Origin: Bemisia tabaci | Lineage: Eukaryota > Arthropoda > Insecta > Hemiptera > Aleyrodidae | Assembly: GCF_918797505.1 (NCBI RefSeq) | Contig: NC_092796.1 | Span: 27,724,098 to 27,788,097 of the forward strand | DNA: 64,000 nucleotides | Direction: 5' to 3' | The notes under the pieces: generated by a model | The model's database searches: none | What the model was told of the DNA's origin: nothing | Seen by the model: only the letters and a program-made list of their open reading frames with translations | In this document: positions 44,674-54,798 of the stretch, piece by piece | How positions within the stretch are numbered: position 1 is the stretch's first letter | Layout of the letters: each line of letters begins with the position of its first letter | Program-made: the position numbers and the translations under genes

Positions 44674-45179
44674 AATGGAGATGTTGCATGTGTGAGGAAT
44701 TTGCGATTTGACTGTTGATTCTTATGTAAAAGTTTGCGAGAAACACGATGGTGCCACTGGTTTTCTCTGAAATCAACTCCCAAGCTCAAAAAAAGCTCTC
44801 AAGTTGAGGCCAAAATGTAAGGATATCCCACGCTACCCTGAAAGTCCACCTCTACATCAAGACAAACTCTCCATGCAAAGATAGGGAGCAAATACATTGA
44901 CAGGGCTGCCATTTCATTTGGGGACTCCAAAACTGAAAACACGGCAACCCTGCTAATGTATTTGCTCCCTATCTTTGCATGGAGAGTTTGTCTTGATGTA
45001 GACGTGGACTCTCAGGGTAGGGTGGGATATCCCCTCCATTTTGGCTTCACTTTGAGAGCTTTTTTGAGCTTGGGAGACGATTTCAGAGACAACCAGTGGC
45101 ACCATCGTGTTTCTCGCGAACTTTTACATAAGAATCAACAGTCAAATCGCAAAGTCCTCGCACATGCAACATCTCCATT
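44674..45179. mobile_element. Family F foldback element, copy 1 (506 bp)
   Basis: AATGGAGATGTTGCATGTGT to the complement ...CACATGCAACATCTCCATT. The arms are inverted copies over roughly 220 bp each (GTTTGCGAGAAACACGATGG, CTCTCCATGCAAAGATAGGG and their complements). The centre (GACTCCAAAACTGAAAACAC, CGGCAACCCTG) is short, so nearly the whole element can fold back. Non-coding. Confidence 0.88.
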
Positions 45180-45543
45180 ATTGACACAAAACAGCAATGA
45201 TTAAGCCTAATCGACTTTTCGCAGGCGACTACTTGGTCATCCATTGACTGCCTGTGCATTTTCGCAGGATTATCTTCGGAGACATTCGGCAATCCGCATG
45301 GCTCAAGACCTAATTAAGAACATACATCTAGGAGGAAGAATAATTTGATGTCATAAGGCTACAGAAAACGAATTAAGAAGCACACGACCGATATTATGAA
45401 TGGATTTAGGAGAGGCTTGAATAATTCAACAGATTTCAATGCGCGTGAACTGCAAGCGTCTTTTGCGCACATTGACCACTCCGCTTGAGACAGCGAATTC
45501 TATCCGAACGGTCAAAAACTATCACAGAGCTGCGTTCCGTGCA
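45180..45543. other. Intergenic; nothing recognised
   Basis: No repeat boundary or coding signal found. Confidence 0.3.
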
Positions 45544-46006
45544 CCGCCATGCTAAGGAAAAACGCCGTATGAATCTTCAGGCGTTGCCAAATTCCCTTCG
45601 ATAAAACGCGAAATTCCTGGTAAATTTATGAGTATTTTCCTCCCAATTTTTCAGATAATTTTGTTCGCAATCATACATATAAGCTCCGAGACCTCCTTTT
45701 GCGTATCTGGTAACGCTTAGTTCCAGCGTTTTGTGGGGGAGCAGGAAGAGGAGGATTCCTGTGGAGAGTAGGCGTCGCAGAGTGCCCTAGCGCGCCGTAA
45801 AAGCGGCTTATACATACATACATTCCCCGGGAAAATTCCGAGTATTTTTCTTCCAATTTTTTAGACACTTTTGTTCCTAATTCAATCTAAAATATCTGAA
45901 AATTTCAAGTTCATAAATGCACAGTTTTACTTTAAAATGTTTACTCTATTCCGGGAAATTTGGCAACTCTCGAATGTTCATACGATGTTTTTCCTTAGCA
46001 CGGCAG
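45544..46006. mobile_element. Family A MITE with an internal insertion
   Basis: CCGCCATGCTAAGGAAAAAC to ...TTTTTCCTTAGCACGGCAG, 463 bp instead of 253. The extra sequence at about 45671-45825 begins CATACATATAAGCTCC and ends GGCTTATACATACATACATT, loosely inverted ends of a small unnamed element. Confidence 0.78.
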
Positions 46007-46358
46007 TATAGGTGCTTTGAACTGCACTGATGTTCCCAGAATTTGTTCACGCGGCATAATTGGACGGATTTGAAAAGAGTAGCTTACGATTAGCTGAATT
46101 TCACTTTATCTAGTGCTCTCTCGCGTTTAAATTTTAGGAGAGAAAAATAAAAACAACATGACGTCTTAAATCTGTGCGACAAAGTCGTGAATTTGTCTCC
46201 GATGATGACGAAGAAGTAACCATCGTTCGAGAGCAGAAATATATTAGGGGCATCGTGACGAAACGTCTACAGAAACGCGCCCCCCCCCTCCCCCCTCTTC
46301 ACCGACCTCCTTCAAAGGCTCCCTGATTAGAGTCGTGTACATAGTGCAGTGTGCAACT
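46007..46358. other. Intergenic; nothing recognised
   Basis: Includes a C-rich stretch (about 46281-46298); no gene or element identified. Confidence 0.3.
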
Positions 46359-46611
46359 CTGCCGTACTAAGGAAAAACGCCGTATGAGCCCTCAGACGTT
46401 GCCATATTTCCGTCAATAAAAACTTGATTTTTTAGAAAAATTGTGAATATTTGTCTTCAATTTTTTCAGACATTTTTGTTCGCAATTTTATCTGAAACGT
46501 CTGAAAGTTCCGAGGAAAAATACGCGTGATTTTTCTCCAAAATACATGTCTTATCCGGGGCCATTAGGCAACTGTCGAATGTTCATAAGGCGTTTTTCCT
46601 TAGCACGGCAG
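46359..46611. mobile_element. Family A MITE with AACT target duplication
   Basis: CTGCCGTACTAAGGAAAAAC to ...TTTTTCCTTAGCACGGCAG, 253 bp, flanked by AACT (46355-46358, 46612-46615). Confidence 0.92.
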
Positions 46612-46627
46612 AACTCAAGGCACTGTT

Positions 46628-46879
46628 CTGCCATGCTGAGGAAGAACGCCGTATGAGCAATCAAGCGTTGCCAACTTCCCTTCGACAATAACGAATTTTC
46701 CGGGAAATTTGTGGATATTTCTCTTCCAATTTTTCCGAGGATTTCGGTCGTAATTTGAGTTACGAAGTCCGAAAATTTCAAAGAAAAAATGCAAAACTTT
46801 CTTAAAAAAGTAATAAATGTCTGAAAGGAAATTTGGCAACATTCGAATGCGCATGCGGCGTTTTTACTTAGCAGGGCAA
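46628..46879. mobile_element. Family A MITE with TGTT target duplication
   Basis: CTGCCATGCTGAGGAAGAAC to ...TTTTTACTTAGCAGGGCAA, 252 bp, flanked by TGTT (46624-46627, 46880-46883). Only 12 bp separate it from the end of the previous copy's duplication. Confidence 0.9.
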
Positions 46880-47063
46880 TGTTATGGCTTGCAGTTCTTC
46901 ATCCAGCGGCCGATGAGTGGATCGAGGCAAAAATGACTTATCGAGAGCGAGAGGGGCGACACTTAAGTGAACACGCAGCGCGGCGAACGCTCATATTCTT
47001 AAGCCACGGTTCCACAGGAAGTGCGCGACACGGTGTCGACCGTGTGACAGTGATTTGGCGCGG

Positions 47064-47578
47064 GAATGGAGATGTTGCATGTGTGAGGGATTTGCGATTT
47101 GACCATTGGTTCTTATGTAAAAGTTCGCGAGAAACACGATGGTGCCACCGGTTTTCTCTGAAATCATCTCCCAAGCTCAAAAAAAGCTCTCAAAGTGAGG
47201 CCAAAATGGAGGGGATATCCCACCCTACCCTGAGAGTCCACCTCTACATCAAAACAAAATCTCCATGCAAAGATAGGGAGCCAATACATTAGCAGGGTTG
47301 CCGTGTTTTCAGTTTTGGAGTCCCAAAATAAAGTGGCAGCCTTGTCATTGCTCCTGAATTTGCTCCCTATCTTTGCATGGAGAGTTTGTTTTAATGTAGA
47401 AGTGGACTCTCAGGGTAGGGTGGGATATCCCCACCATTTTGGCCTCACTTTGAGAGCTTTTTCTGAGCTTGGGAGATGATTTCAGAGAAAACCAGTGGCA
47501 CTACCGTGTTTCTCGCGAACTTTTACATGAGAATCAACAGTCAAATTGCAAATTCCTCACACATGCAACATCTCCATT
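47064..47578. mobile_element. Family F foldback element, copy 2 (515 bp)
   Basis: AATGGAGATGTTGCATGTGT to ...CACATGCAACATCTCCATT, with the same long inverted arms as 44674-45179. Flanks read TTGGCGCG before and, partly overlapping the end, TTGGCGTG after, a possible duplication. The plus-strand 137-residue frame starting in the flank runs into the arm and is not a gene. Confidence 0.88.
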
Positions 47579-47815
47579 GGCGTGTGGCATTCCTTGTGGG
47601 AGCGTGGCTTGAGGTGAACGGCACGTGAAGTAGTCGCACGGCGCGGCGCTTTGCAGTGGCGGCGTTTGTCCTGTAGTTGTCATTCTAATTGCATACCAAG
47701 TGGACGGTCGCTCAACAATCACCGCCCCAGTCGTCACTGATTTTAGTCCCGATTTAGTAGCCGGACCCACGCGAGTTCTCGCAAAATACTGGAGACAAAA
47801 ACGCAAACGCAGTCG
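47579..47815. other. Intergenic; nothing recognised
   Basis: GC-richer sequence between a family F and a family A element, no gene. Confidence 0.3.
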
Positions 47816-48069
47816 CTGCCGTGCGAGGGAAGAACGCCGTGTGAGCCATCAGACGTTGCCAAATTTCCTTCGATAAACACCGAATTTGCGGGGGAAATTG
47901 TGAAGGTTTTCCTCCAAAAATTTTCAAAAAATTTCTTGCACAATTAAATCTAAGATATCTGAAAATCTTAAGGAAAAACATGCATGAATGTCGTCGAGAA
48001 TACATGCCATATCGAGGGAAATTTGGCAACTCTCGAATGTTTATACGGCGTTCTTCCTTGGCACGGCAG
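47816..48069. mobile_element. Family A MITE
   Basis: CTGCCGTGCGAGGGAAGAAC to ...TTCTTCCTTGGCACGGCAG, 254 bp. AGTC occurs on both sides but is offset by one base on the left. Confidence 0.87.
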
Positions 48070-48084
48070 AGTCCGCAGAGTACT

Positions 48085-48337
48085 CTGCCGTGCCAAGGAA
48101 GAACGCCGTATGAACATTCGAGAGTTGCCAAATTTCCCTTGATAAAACATGGATTTTTGACGACATTTACGCACATTTTTCTTTGAAATCTTCAGCTATT
48201 TCAGATTAAATTGTGTACAAAATAGTCTGAAAATTTTGGAAAAAAATATTCACAATTATCCCAGTAAATTCGGTTTTTATCGAAGGAAACTTGGCAAAGT
48301 CTGAAGGCTCATACGGCGTTCTTCCTTGACAAGGCAG
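48085..48337. mobile_element. Family A MITE with TACT target duplication
   Basis: CTGCCGTGCCAAGGAAGAAC to ...TTCTTCCTTGACAAGGCAG, 253 bp, flanked by TACT (48081-48084, 48338-48341). In mirror orientation to the copy 15 bp to its left, so the two can form a large hairpin. Confidence 0.92.
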
Positions 48338-50710
48338 TACTCTCCCCTACTAGGATTTCAAAAAAACTTTTTATGAAGATCCTCAGGGGCAGGAAGTGGT
48401 CTGTTTCACACGAGAGATACATATAATTTGAAAGTCTGAATATCCATGTCTATGTGCGAAACCACGTGCCTCCATTGCGGTGTTCCAAAATGTCCGCTGC
48501 TATTTTATTTTTCGGGGCGAGAAAAGACAACTTTATACCTTGAAATTTTTACCGAATATCCTGCTAACACAGAAGAAAAATCTAGGAATTTATCCTGGGA
48601 ATCCAGAGAGCGCTGTAAAAGCGGTCTTGTGTAGCTTCACCGATAAAACTACCCCAAAATTACGATGAACACTCGAACAAATCTGATATTCACTCCTTGC
48701 CGTATTTGAACACGATTGTTATCAATTCAAATAGATGATGATGGATGTTTTGAAATTTTGACCTTCCCCTATGCAATTTTGATCAATTTAAACAGATTGA
48801 GGTGGATCTTTTGAAATTTTGACAACCCCACCCCCCCCTCTGCAAGGCAAAAATATCTCCTTTAATATTTAACTGCAACAAGACACCTCTTGGGCTGACT
48901 GGAGGAAACAAAGGTCAGGATTAAAAAGTCAAATGGCTTTGCAGAGAAGACTCGTGAACTTACTGTTAAAGGCTGAAAAGTTGGCTTCTTAAGTTAATTT
49001 TAACATTTTGTTTAAGATTTCCCCAGTAAATTACTAAAGTGCACAATGCAGTATCTCCTTGTGGATGGATAACGAATTGGCCAAACAAAATTGCGATAAA
49101 CTTCTGAAGTACCTATGTTACAATATTATAATAAGAAGAGCAGGAAAACAGGAAAATTGTAGCAAAATTGCTGCATTGTGCTTTTATCGTGTAGTCTCTT
49201 AGAATGTTCCTAGGCGCAGGCTCCTTACATTTTAGGAGAGGAAGAGCAGAACACGATAAATTTTAACCGATATATTCACCAGACTTTATTGTGCGAGTAT
49301 CGCAAATGCACCTAGAAAATCATATACGCGTGGACTTGTGATGTTACAGACTACCTGACGCAATTCATTATGTCAAAAGACGAATGGTCATCGTTACTAT
49401 TCCGAATTCCATGGGATTCATCAGGACTGCTCTTTGAAAATTTCGAGCTTAGACGTCAAAATTAGTTTTTCCAGAAGGAAAAAAAAATCCAAAAATCCAA
49501 ACGAAGGACGACTCATTAAAGTACGTAAAAGGAAACTCTGCGTATCTTGCTCAGATGCCTACCTAATTTTTTGCGATTTCGGGGGCCGGCAAAGCTGGAA
49601 TACATTTAAATAATGCATTTTTCGGAGAATTGACAAGGTCGCGATAAAAATAAGCGATGCTTTACTTCATCGGCAAAAATGGCAACGCTGGAATTAAATT
49701 AGGGTGAGACAATCAAAGCTTTCGTGGCAATCGAATGCAACGCGGCGGATACTAAAAAATGTCGTTGTAACGCCTGGCGGCCTGGATGCAACTATTTTGA
49801 CTCTATGGATGTCCGTGTAGCATACACACAGATGTACAGGCGTTTTGACTTCAGACACCAACCGCCTCACCAGCGGCAGCGGCACTCATCGTCAGAGGAG
49901 CGAGTCAATAAGAAGAGTCGAACGAAATGTTGTAAAGAGCATCGAGGTTTTAGAAGTGGTTTCATTGATTTTCTCGTAAAGTTTGATTCAAGAAACACCC
50001 ATGCAATACAGTTTATAATGTGACGAAATTAACATCAAAATTTGCAGTTCTAGTCGGAAATAGGTATGGAAAGTTTCACTACAAATCATGCTCAGCACAT
50101 GGAGATAATTTCGCGATCAAAACTGAATCACTACACCTAAATACCCACATCCTTCGCCTGTATGCAACTATTTGTGCCTAGAAGATATCTTTGAAGTATT
50201 ATAAACGAAGAGTTGAAAGCGCTCTGTCACTTTGGATCCTCGCAGGAAAGCCCGCCGTTGGCGTTGCCGCCAAGGCACGAGTGATGTGATGAGTACCTAG
50301 ACAGTCAAAATGCCTTCACTCCGGTGCGTATGCAACACGGACTTCCATGGAGCCCGAATAGTTGCATCCCAGAGTTAAAATGAAAGGACGGTGTCCGTCG
50401 TATTCGAGATTGACCATTAAGGATGCTATGCTTGTATCTCTTACGCTGTAACTTAATTCCACCGAAATAATTTTCCAGAGATCCCCCCCCCCCCCCCGCA
50501 CAAATAAAAATAATAATAATGATTGGGCAGGTAAATAATTTTGAGACATTGAATGATTTTGATTGAAATGGAGGAGTGCTCCAGTGGCAACTTCTTTTGG
50601 GTAATTAAAAAGAGTGGGTAAATGCATCACTTCTCAGTTTTCAGAAAAAAAAACTGTGGGTGGAAATCGCTGACATCGTCACTGGCTCTATGCAGAGGCT
50701 ACTGACTGGG
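48338..50710. other. Intergenic; small repeats, no gene recognised
   Basis: 48440-48600 is the second copy of the dispersed repeat at 4065-4220. 48710-48830 is a diverged direct duplication (period about 62 bp: GATGTTTTGAAATTTTGAC and GATCTTTTGAAATTTTGAC). 49925-50070 resembles a decayed family C interior (AGAAGTGGTTTCATTGATTT, AAACACCCATGCAATAC). A C-run is at about 50485-50499. Confidence 0.45.
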
Positions 50711-50756
50711 TGTACTTCGGTACATGGGCTGCTCCTCGCAGCCACTCCACTCTTTC

Positions 50757-51028
50757 CATTGACGTATAATACAATCTAGACCGCGCATTGGCCCCGACTT
50801 TAGGCGGGGAAGGTAAGACAGCTAGGGGGGTAAAGACGCGCCTTCAGCCTAGTTGATACGCCGAATATACGAGCTAAGTGTACCCGTATCAGGCAACGGC
50901 ACTGGCAAGATTGGCATTTCACGAATTCCACCATTGTCTCGCCGGTACACTTGCTGTGTGTTGCTGGGTTGCCTATCGTCTCGCTTGAATTTCGTAATGC
51001 GCGGTCTAGATTGTATTATACGTCAATG
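50757..51028. mobile_element. TIR element, 272 bp, with exact 8-bp TSD
   Basis: CATTGACGTATAATACAATC followed by TAGACCGCGCATT at the left; the exact complement (AATGCGCGGTCTAGATTG, TATTATACGTCAATG) at the right. Arms of 33 bp without mismatch. Flanked by exact ACTCTTTC (50749-50756, 51029-51036). The perfect arms suggest a recent insertion. Non-coding. Confidence 0.92.
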
Positions 51029-51180
51029 ACTCTTTCTCTCCAGACCCGTTGACCCCTCCTCCGAGACACTTCGGTACCTGGGCTGATTCAATTCGTTCCT
51101 TTCGCGGCAAAGTCAACCGTTCCTGTCCGTTTTTTCTTTCGCGGTAAATTCAAATTCACGCTTATGCTACTTTCAACATA

Positions 51181-51414
51181 GGATTACGTTATCTCCTTTT
51201 TAGGATGACGTTATCCTTTTTAGGATGACGTTATCCTTTTTAGGATGACGTTATCCTTTTTAGGATGACGTTATCCTTTTTAGGATGACGTTATCCTTTT
51301 TAGGATGACGTTATCCTTTTTAGGATGACGTTATCCTTTTTAGGATGTCGTTAGCCTTTTTAGGATGACGTTATCCTTTTCAGGATGACGTTGTTCTTTT
51401 TAGGATGACGGGAT
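51181..51414. repeat. 20-bp minisatellite with palindromic TGACGTTA core
   Basis: About 10.5 head-to-tail units of TAGGATGACGTTATCCTTTT from 51201, the first seven identical, with a degenerate unit before and three variant units near the right edge. AGGATGACGTTATCCT within each unit is an imperfect palindrome around ACGT, and TGACGTTA resembles a CREB/ATF half-consensus. Confidence 0.93.
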
Positions 51415-51463
51415 TTAGAGGATCTTACCCCACAAGCCTGAGTGGCGTAACGTAACCTCGGGT

Positions 51464-51532
51464 GGTTAGGTTAGGTTAGGTTGGTTAGGTTAGGTTAGGT
51501 AAGGTTAGGTTAGGTTAGGTTAGGTTAGGTTA
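51464..51532. repeat. Interstitial TTAGG telomere-type repeat
   Basis: About 13 near-perfect TTAGG pentamers on the plus strand with two irregular units (TTGG, TAAGG). TTAGG is the ancestral arthropod telomere repeat. The run is short and embedded in repeat DNA, so it is interstitial, not a chromosome end. Confidence 0.9.
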
Positions 51533-51790
51533 ATTTTTTTTTATGTTTCTAATCAGCATACATCTAAAGAACCAACTACTATTTTATAAAAATATTAATT
51601 AAAATTTTCCTCTCAAAAAACAAGAATAAGTAATACAAATTATAAAACTTAAAACAGATTTAAAAAAACTTAAAAGGAACATAGGAACTTCTATCACAAT
51701 GGTGGTGAGTTGCAGCCCAGATTCCGAAGTGCCATGGCTCTTTAAGAGTGGGCCTGCGTTGCATTTACGGAGCAGCCCAAGTACCGAAGT

Positions 51791-54315
51791 TTCTCCTACT
51801 GACTAATATTAACTCAAGGAAATGTAGCGGCTGAGTATCGAAAAGTCCCGATGAATGTACTATAGATTACATCAGCCTTCCAAAACGAGCATTTAAGTAC
51901 TTGCTCATCATCTCTGGCTAAACTTTTGACAGACTCAGAGATGCAGCAAGTTCTTCACGACAAAAATTAGGTGCAATCTCAACCTCAAAATCTCCTCATT
52001 CTAGGACAATGTCCTCACTCTACAATAAGGTTAAGAGCACTCCAGGAACTGAAAAGCTTTATAAATCAGAGCATTATTTTGCTCTCTCTTTGGACTGAAA
52101 AAAGTTCTCACTGAAAAGTTTCCTTGTTTGCTCAAAGATTTCCTTATGCCATGCGCAATTACAGGGCCTTTTTGCACCCTTTACAGAACTCTCGTACACC
52201 ATGATTAGATTTCCTGAGAGACCACAGTGGTTACAGCCTACGCCAACAATATTTCAGGACCATGAGAGAGAGACATGGAAGGCAACTTAGGAACATCAAT
52301 CGGATATGCAAACCATTTACTTAAATGCCATGCAACAAATTGGGAGACAAGATTCATGACTTCATCAATAAAACTCATGATTTTGACATGATAATGCGTC
52401 AATTAAACCTTTCCTCTCTTATATTAGACCAGGTCCGCGATTTGAAATATGCCGTTCCGCTCATATGTCAGACACGAATTAACTCCGAGCTGGAGGGGAG
52501 TTTACAGGTCATTTTTTTTAGTGGAAAGGGTATTAGGTCATGACCGCGAGTATCAATAGCTTATCTAGGCACAGTTCCCTCCCCGTGGCTTTGAGCAAGT
52601 TGTATCTGATCAGGGATCACATTACAGACACTTCATGGATCACGCAATATTTTAAGTGAGATAAAAGGTAGATCATGCACATTGTAAGTTGGTGCAAACC
52701 GTAGAGCACAGAGAGTCGTAATGAAAGTGGTAGAGCTGAAGCCACTTTTAAGTATTTCCCAGGACCCGATTTCCGAGACTCCTGTGTCACACCAGGTCAC
52801 TTTTTCGATACACGTCAACTCGGCCATCCAATGTAAACAAAGAAGATATGAAATACTACATATTCCACTCCGCCAATTAGGATCGAACATGTATAGAAAA
52901 AGTGACCAAAGCTCAGCGCACTCCAAGCTCGGAACTCATCGACCAGAACATGACGCCAGCTCTCCCTTTTACATTACGACTCTATGTACTCAATGGTGCA
53001 AACATCAGACAATGCTGGCATGTTGGGTAAGTTCTTTTGATGGTTATGTCTAACAATGTTCGCAATGATGTACGATAAGCAAGCTTCACCTGAACGATAA
53101 GGTCTAGATTTCATAGAACTAGGGACTGACCTGCCAAATCTTGGAAAGCCAATGATGAACAGATCTTCCCATGAGTCATGTGAGTGACCTGGCATGAGGC
53201 TTGGGAAATTCATGTATTTCTCATGGGATTCATATGGTAAGAAATAACTGACCGTACATACTTAGCAGAATAGAATAATCTTGACCTGTGGCTAAACTAG
53301 GAGTGACAAAGGGATGAAAACAAAAGAACTCACCGAGGGTACAGTTGCCAGGAGTTAATTCAGAGAATAAGGGTGGTCGCGTGCGGAATTTTGGTAAAAC
53401 ACTAGCACGTTTCACAGCTTCATTTAAGGAGGCCAATTAAAATAACCTTCTGCGACTACGTAAATATGGCAAAATTTCGACACGTTTTCTCATTCAAGAC
53501 ACTCGCGGATGAACATACGTAAACGGCGGCAGATTGTTGCTTCCCTAGAGTAATTAATGTCATACGACGAGCGAACTAGTGATAAAATGATAAAGGCGTG
53601 AACTCGTCAAGTTGGAGACAAAAAAACTGCGGATTGCTGTGTGTGAAGTGTGAATGTGTGTACCCGATGCTCGATTCCCGTTGATAAGACGTCATGCGAA
53701 AGCTCGGGACAGAGGATTGGGAAAAGAGAGGGAGGATTGCAATGTTTCCGATTCTCATGCGAAGGCAGAAATGGTGACGATTGGGTCACGAACGTCACGA
53801 ATTTCAAACGAACCGACCATCAGAGTAGAGATTTTTAGGAAAAATTTGGTAGCTCCAAACAAAAATTCACGAAAAAACACTGATAACACTCTGCGCGTAA
53901 AAATATGCGTAAAAATTTGTTTTGTTTTTTTTCTCACTTCAATAGGTCAATTGATTCCCGCCAAATTTGATCACGAATAACAACATAACCATAACTAAAA
54001 TCGTGTCAATACAATCCTTATCACGTGAGATTTTTGCTTTGTTTTCAAGTGATATTTCTGTTAATTTCTTTGTGCACAACATTAGTACTCATAGTTTTTC
54101 TCTTGATGTGTCATTTGCCTTCACTTTGCGCTTATTCGTTCTAAACTTTTCGAGGAGTGAGGTGGCCTAAGACTTTAGTGTCAGAAATTGAAATTCCATT
54201 CCTGATCAAGCACTTTATTTCCAACCAGCGAGTTTCCTGATGTAGCGTAGGAAACTCCTGATCCTTGAATAGCCGCCCACCTTTAATTCTCATCACAAAA
54301 CCATCTGTTGTCAAA
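51791..54315. other. POLE4 upstream intergenic region; possible gene relic or 5' exon on minus strand
   Basis: No gene can be called. Minus-strand segments at 52043-52211 (a Cys-containing frame, GCNHCGLSGN to WHKEIFEQTRK), 52633-52926, 52974-53213 and 53334-53433 (LNEAVKRASVLPKFRTRPPL, ending at a GTGAGT donor) look mildly protein-like. However, they do not join in frame, and a TAA stops the last one just upstream. It may be a decayed gene or an untranslated exon. 53440-54315 is the promoter side of POLE4. Confidence 0.35.
53954..53964 (+). promoter_or_regulatory. Possible E2F site upstream of POLE4
   Basis: TTCCCGCCAAA matches the E2F consensus (TTTSSCGC). It lies about 350 bp before the POLE4 start codon. 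E2F control is common for replication genes, so the site fits, but a single match of this length has limited weight. Confidence 0.4.
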
Positions 54316-54798
54316 ATGGATTATGATTATGAACCAGACATAGATGCTCCTGACACACCACCAGAAACTGAGGATCCCTCGGCGCTAGATGAGGATCCTG
54401 TGGCAATTGATGATGAAGAACCTGAGTCTCCTCAAGAAAATGACAGTGAAATGCAAGTACAGGACTCTGCAGACTTGAACACAGAAGGTAACGATGTAGG
54501 TCCAAATTCAGAAGCTGATGCACCCATGAAAGCTGCCGATAAAGTGGAAAAAATAACTCAGCTTCCTTTATCCAAAATGAAGCAAATCATGAAACTGGAT
54601 CCTGAAGTCTCCCTCGTCAGTCAAGAGGCTGCATTTTTAATCACTAAGGCAACAGAATTATTCATTAACTTCACTGCCAAAGAATGTTATTCATTCACGC
54701 TTAGCAAAAAGAAAAAGACAGTTATGATCCAAGATTTAAATAGTGCGGTTGATTCCGATGGTCCTTTATTTTTTTTGCAAGGATGTTTAGAAAACTAA
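54316..54798 (+). CDS. POLE4: DNA polymerase epsilon subunit 4 (histone-fold protein)
   Basis: 160-residue single-exon gene. Residues 1-75 are acidic and disordered (many Asp/Glu/Pro). Residues 82-160 form a CBF/NF-Y-type histone fold: LPLSKMKQIMKLDPEVSLVS, then EAAFLITKATELFINFTAKE, KKKKTVMIQDLNSAV and FFLQGCLEN. This is the layout of POLE4 (yeast Dpb3, fly Mes4), which pairs with POLE3 in the polymerase epsilon holoenzyme and helps recycle parental histones at the leading strand. Start: the open frame extends 17 codons upstream without an ATG, so 54316 (CAAAATGG, good context) is the first possible start. The sequence is less like CHRAC15/NF-YC, the alternative. An intron in the 5'UTR cannot be excluded. 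AATAAA at about 55477 is a possible poly(A) signal. Confidence 0.82.
   Translation: MDYDYEPDIDAPDTPPETEDPSALDEDPVAIDDEEPESPQENDSEMQVQDSADLNTEGNDVGPNSEADAPMKAADKVEKITQLPLSKMKQIMKLDPEVSLVSQEAAFLITKATELFINFTAKECYSFTLSKKKKTVMIQDLNSAVDSDGPLFFLQGCLEN

Larger units (their letters stand above)
50711..51790. mobile_element. Composite element bounded by TGTACTTCGGTACATGGGCT inverted ends
   Basis: TGTACTTCGGTACATGGGCT at 50711 is matched in inverted form by AGCAGCCCAAGTACCGAAGT at 51771-51790. Two further copies of the motif lie inside (direct at about 51064, CACTTCGGTACCTGGGCTG; inverted at about 51710, GCAGCCCAGATTCCGAAGTG). It encloses a nested TIR element, a 20-bp minisatellite and a TTAGG run. The outer boundaries are less certain than the motif itself. 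Confidence 0.5.

Noticed and set aside
51464..51532. Chromosome end because of TTAGG repeats
   Set aside because: Only about 70 bp, interrupted, with unique sequence and genes on both sides; interstitial.
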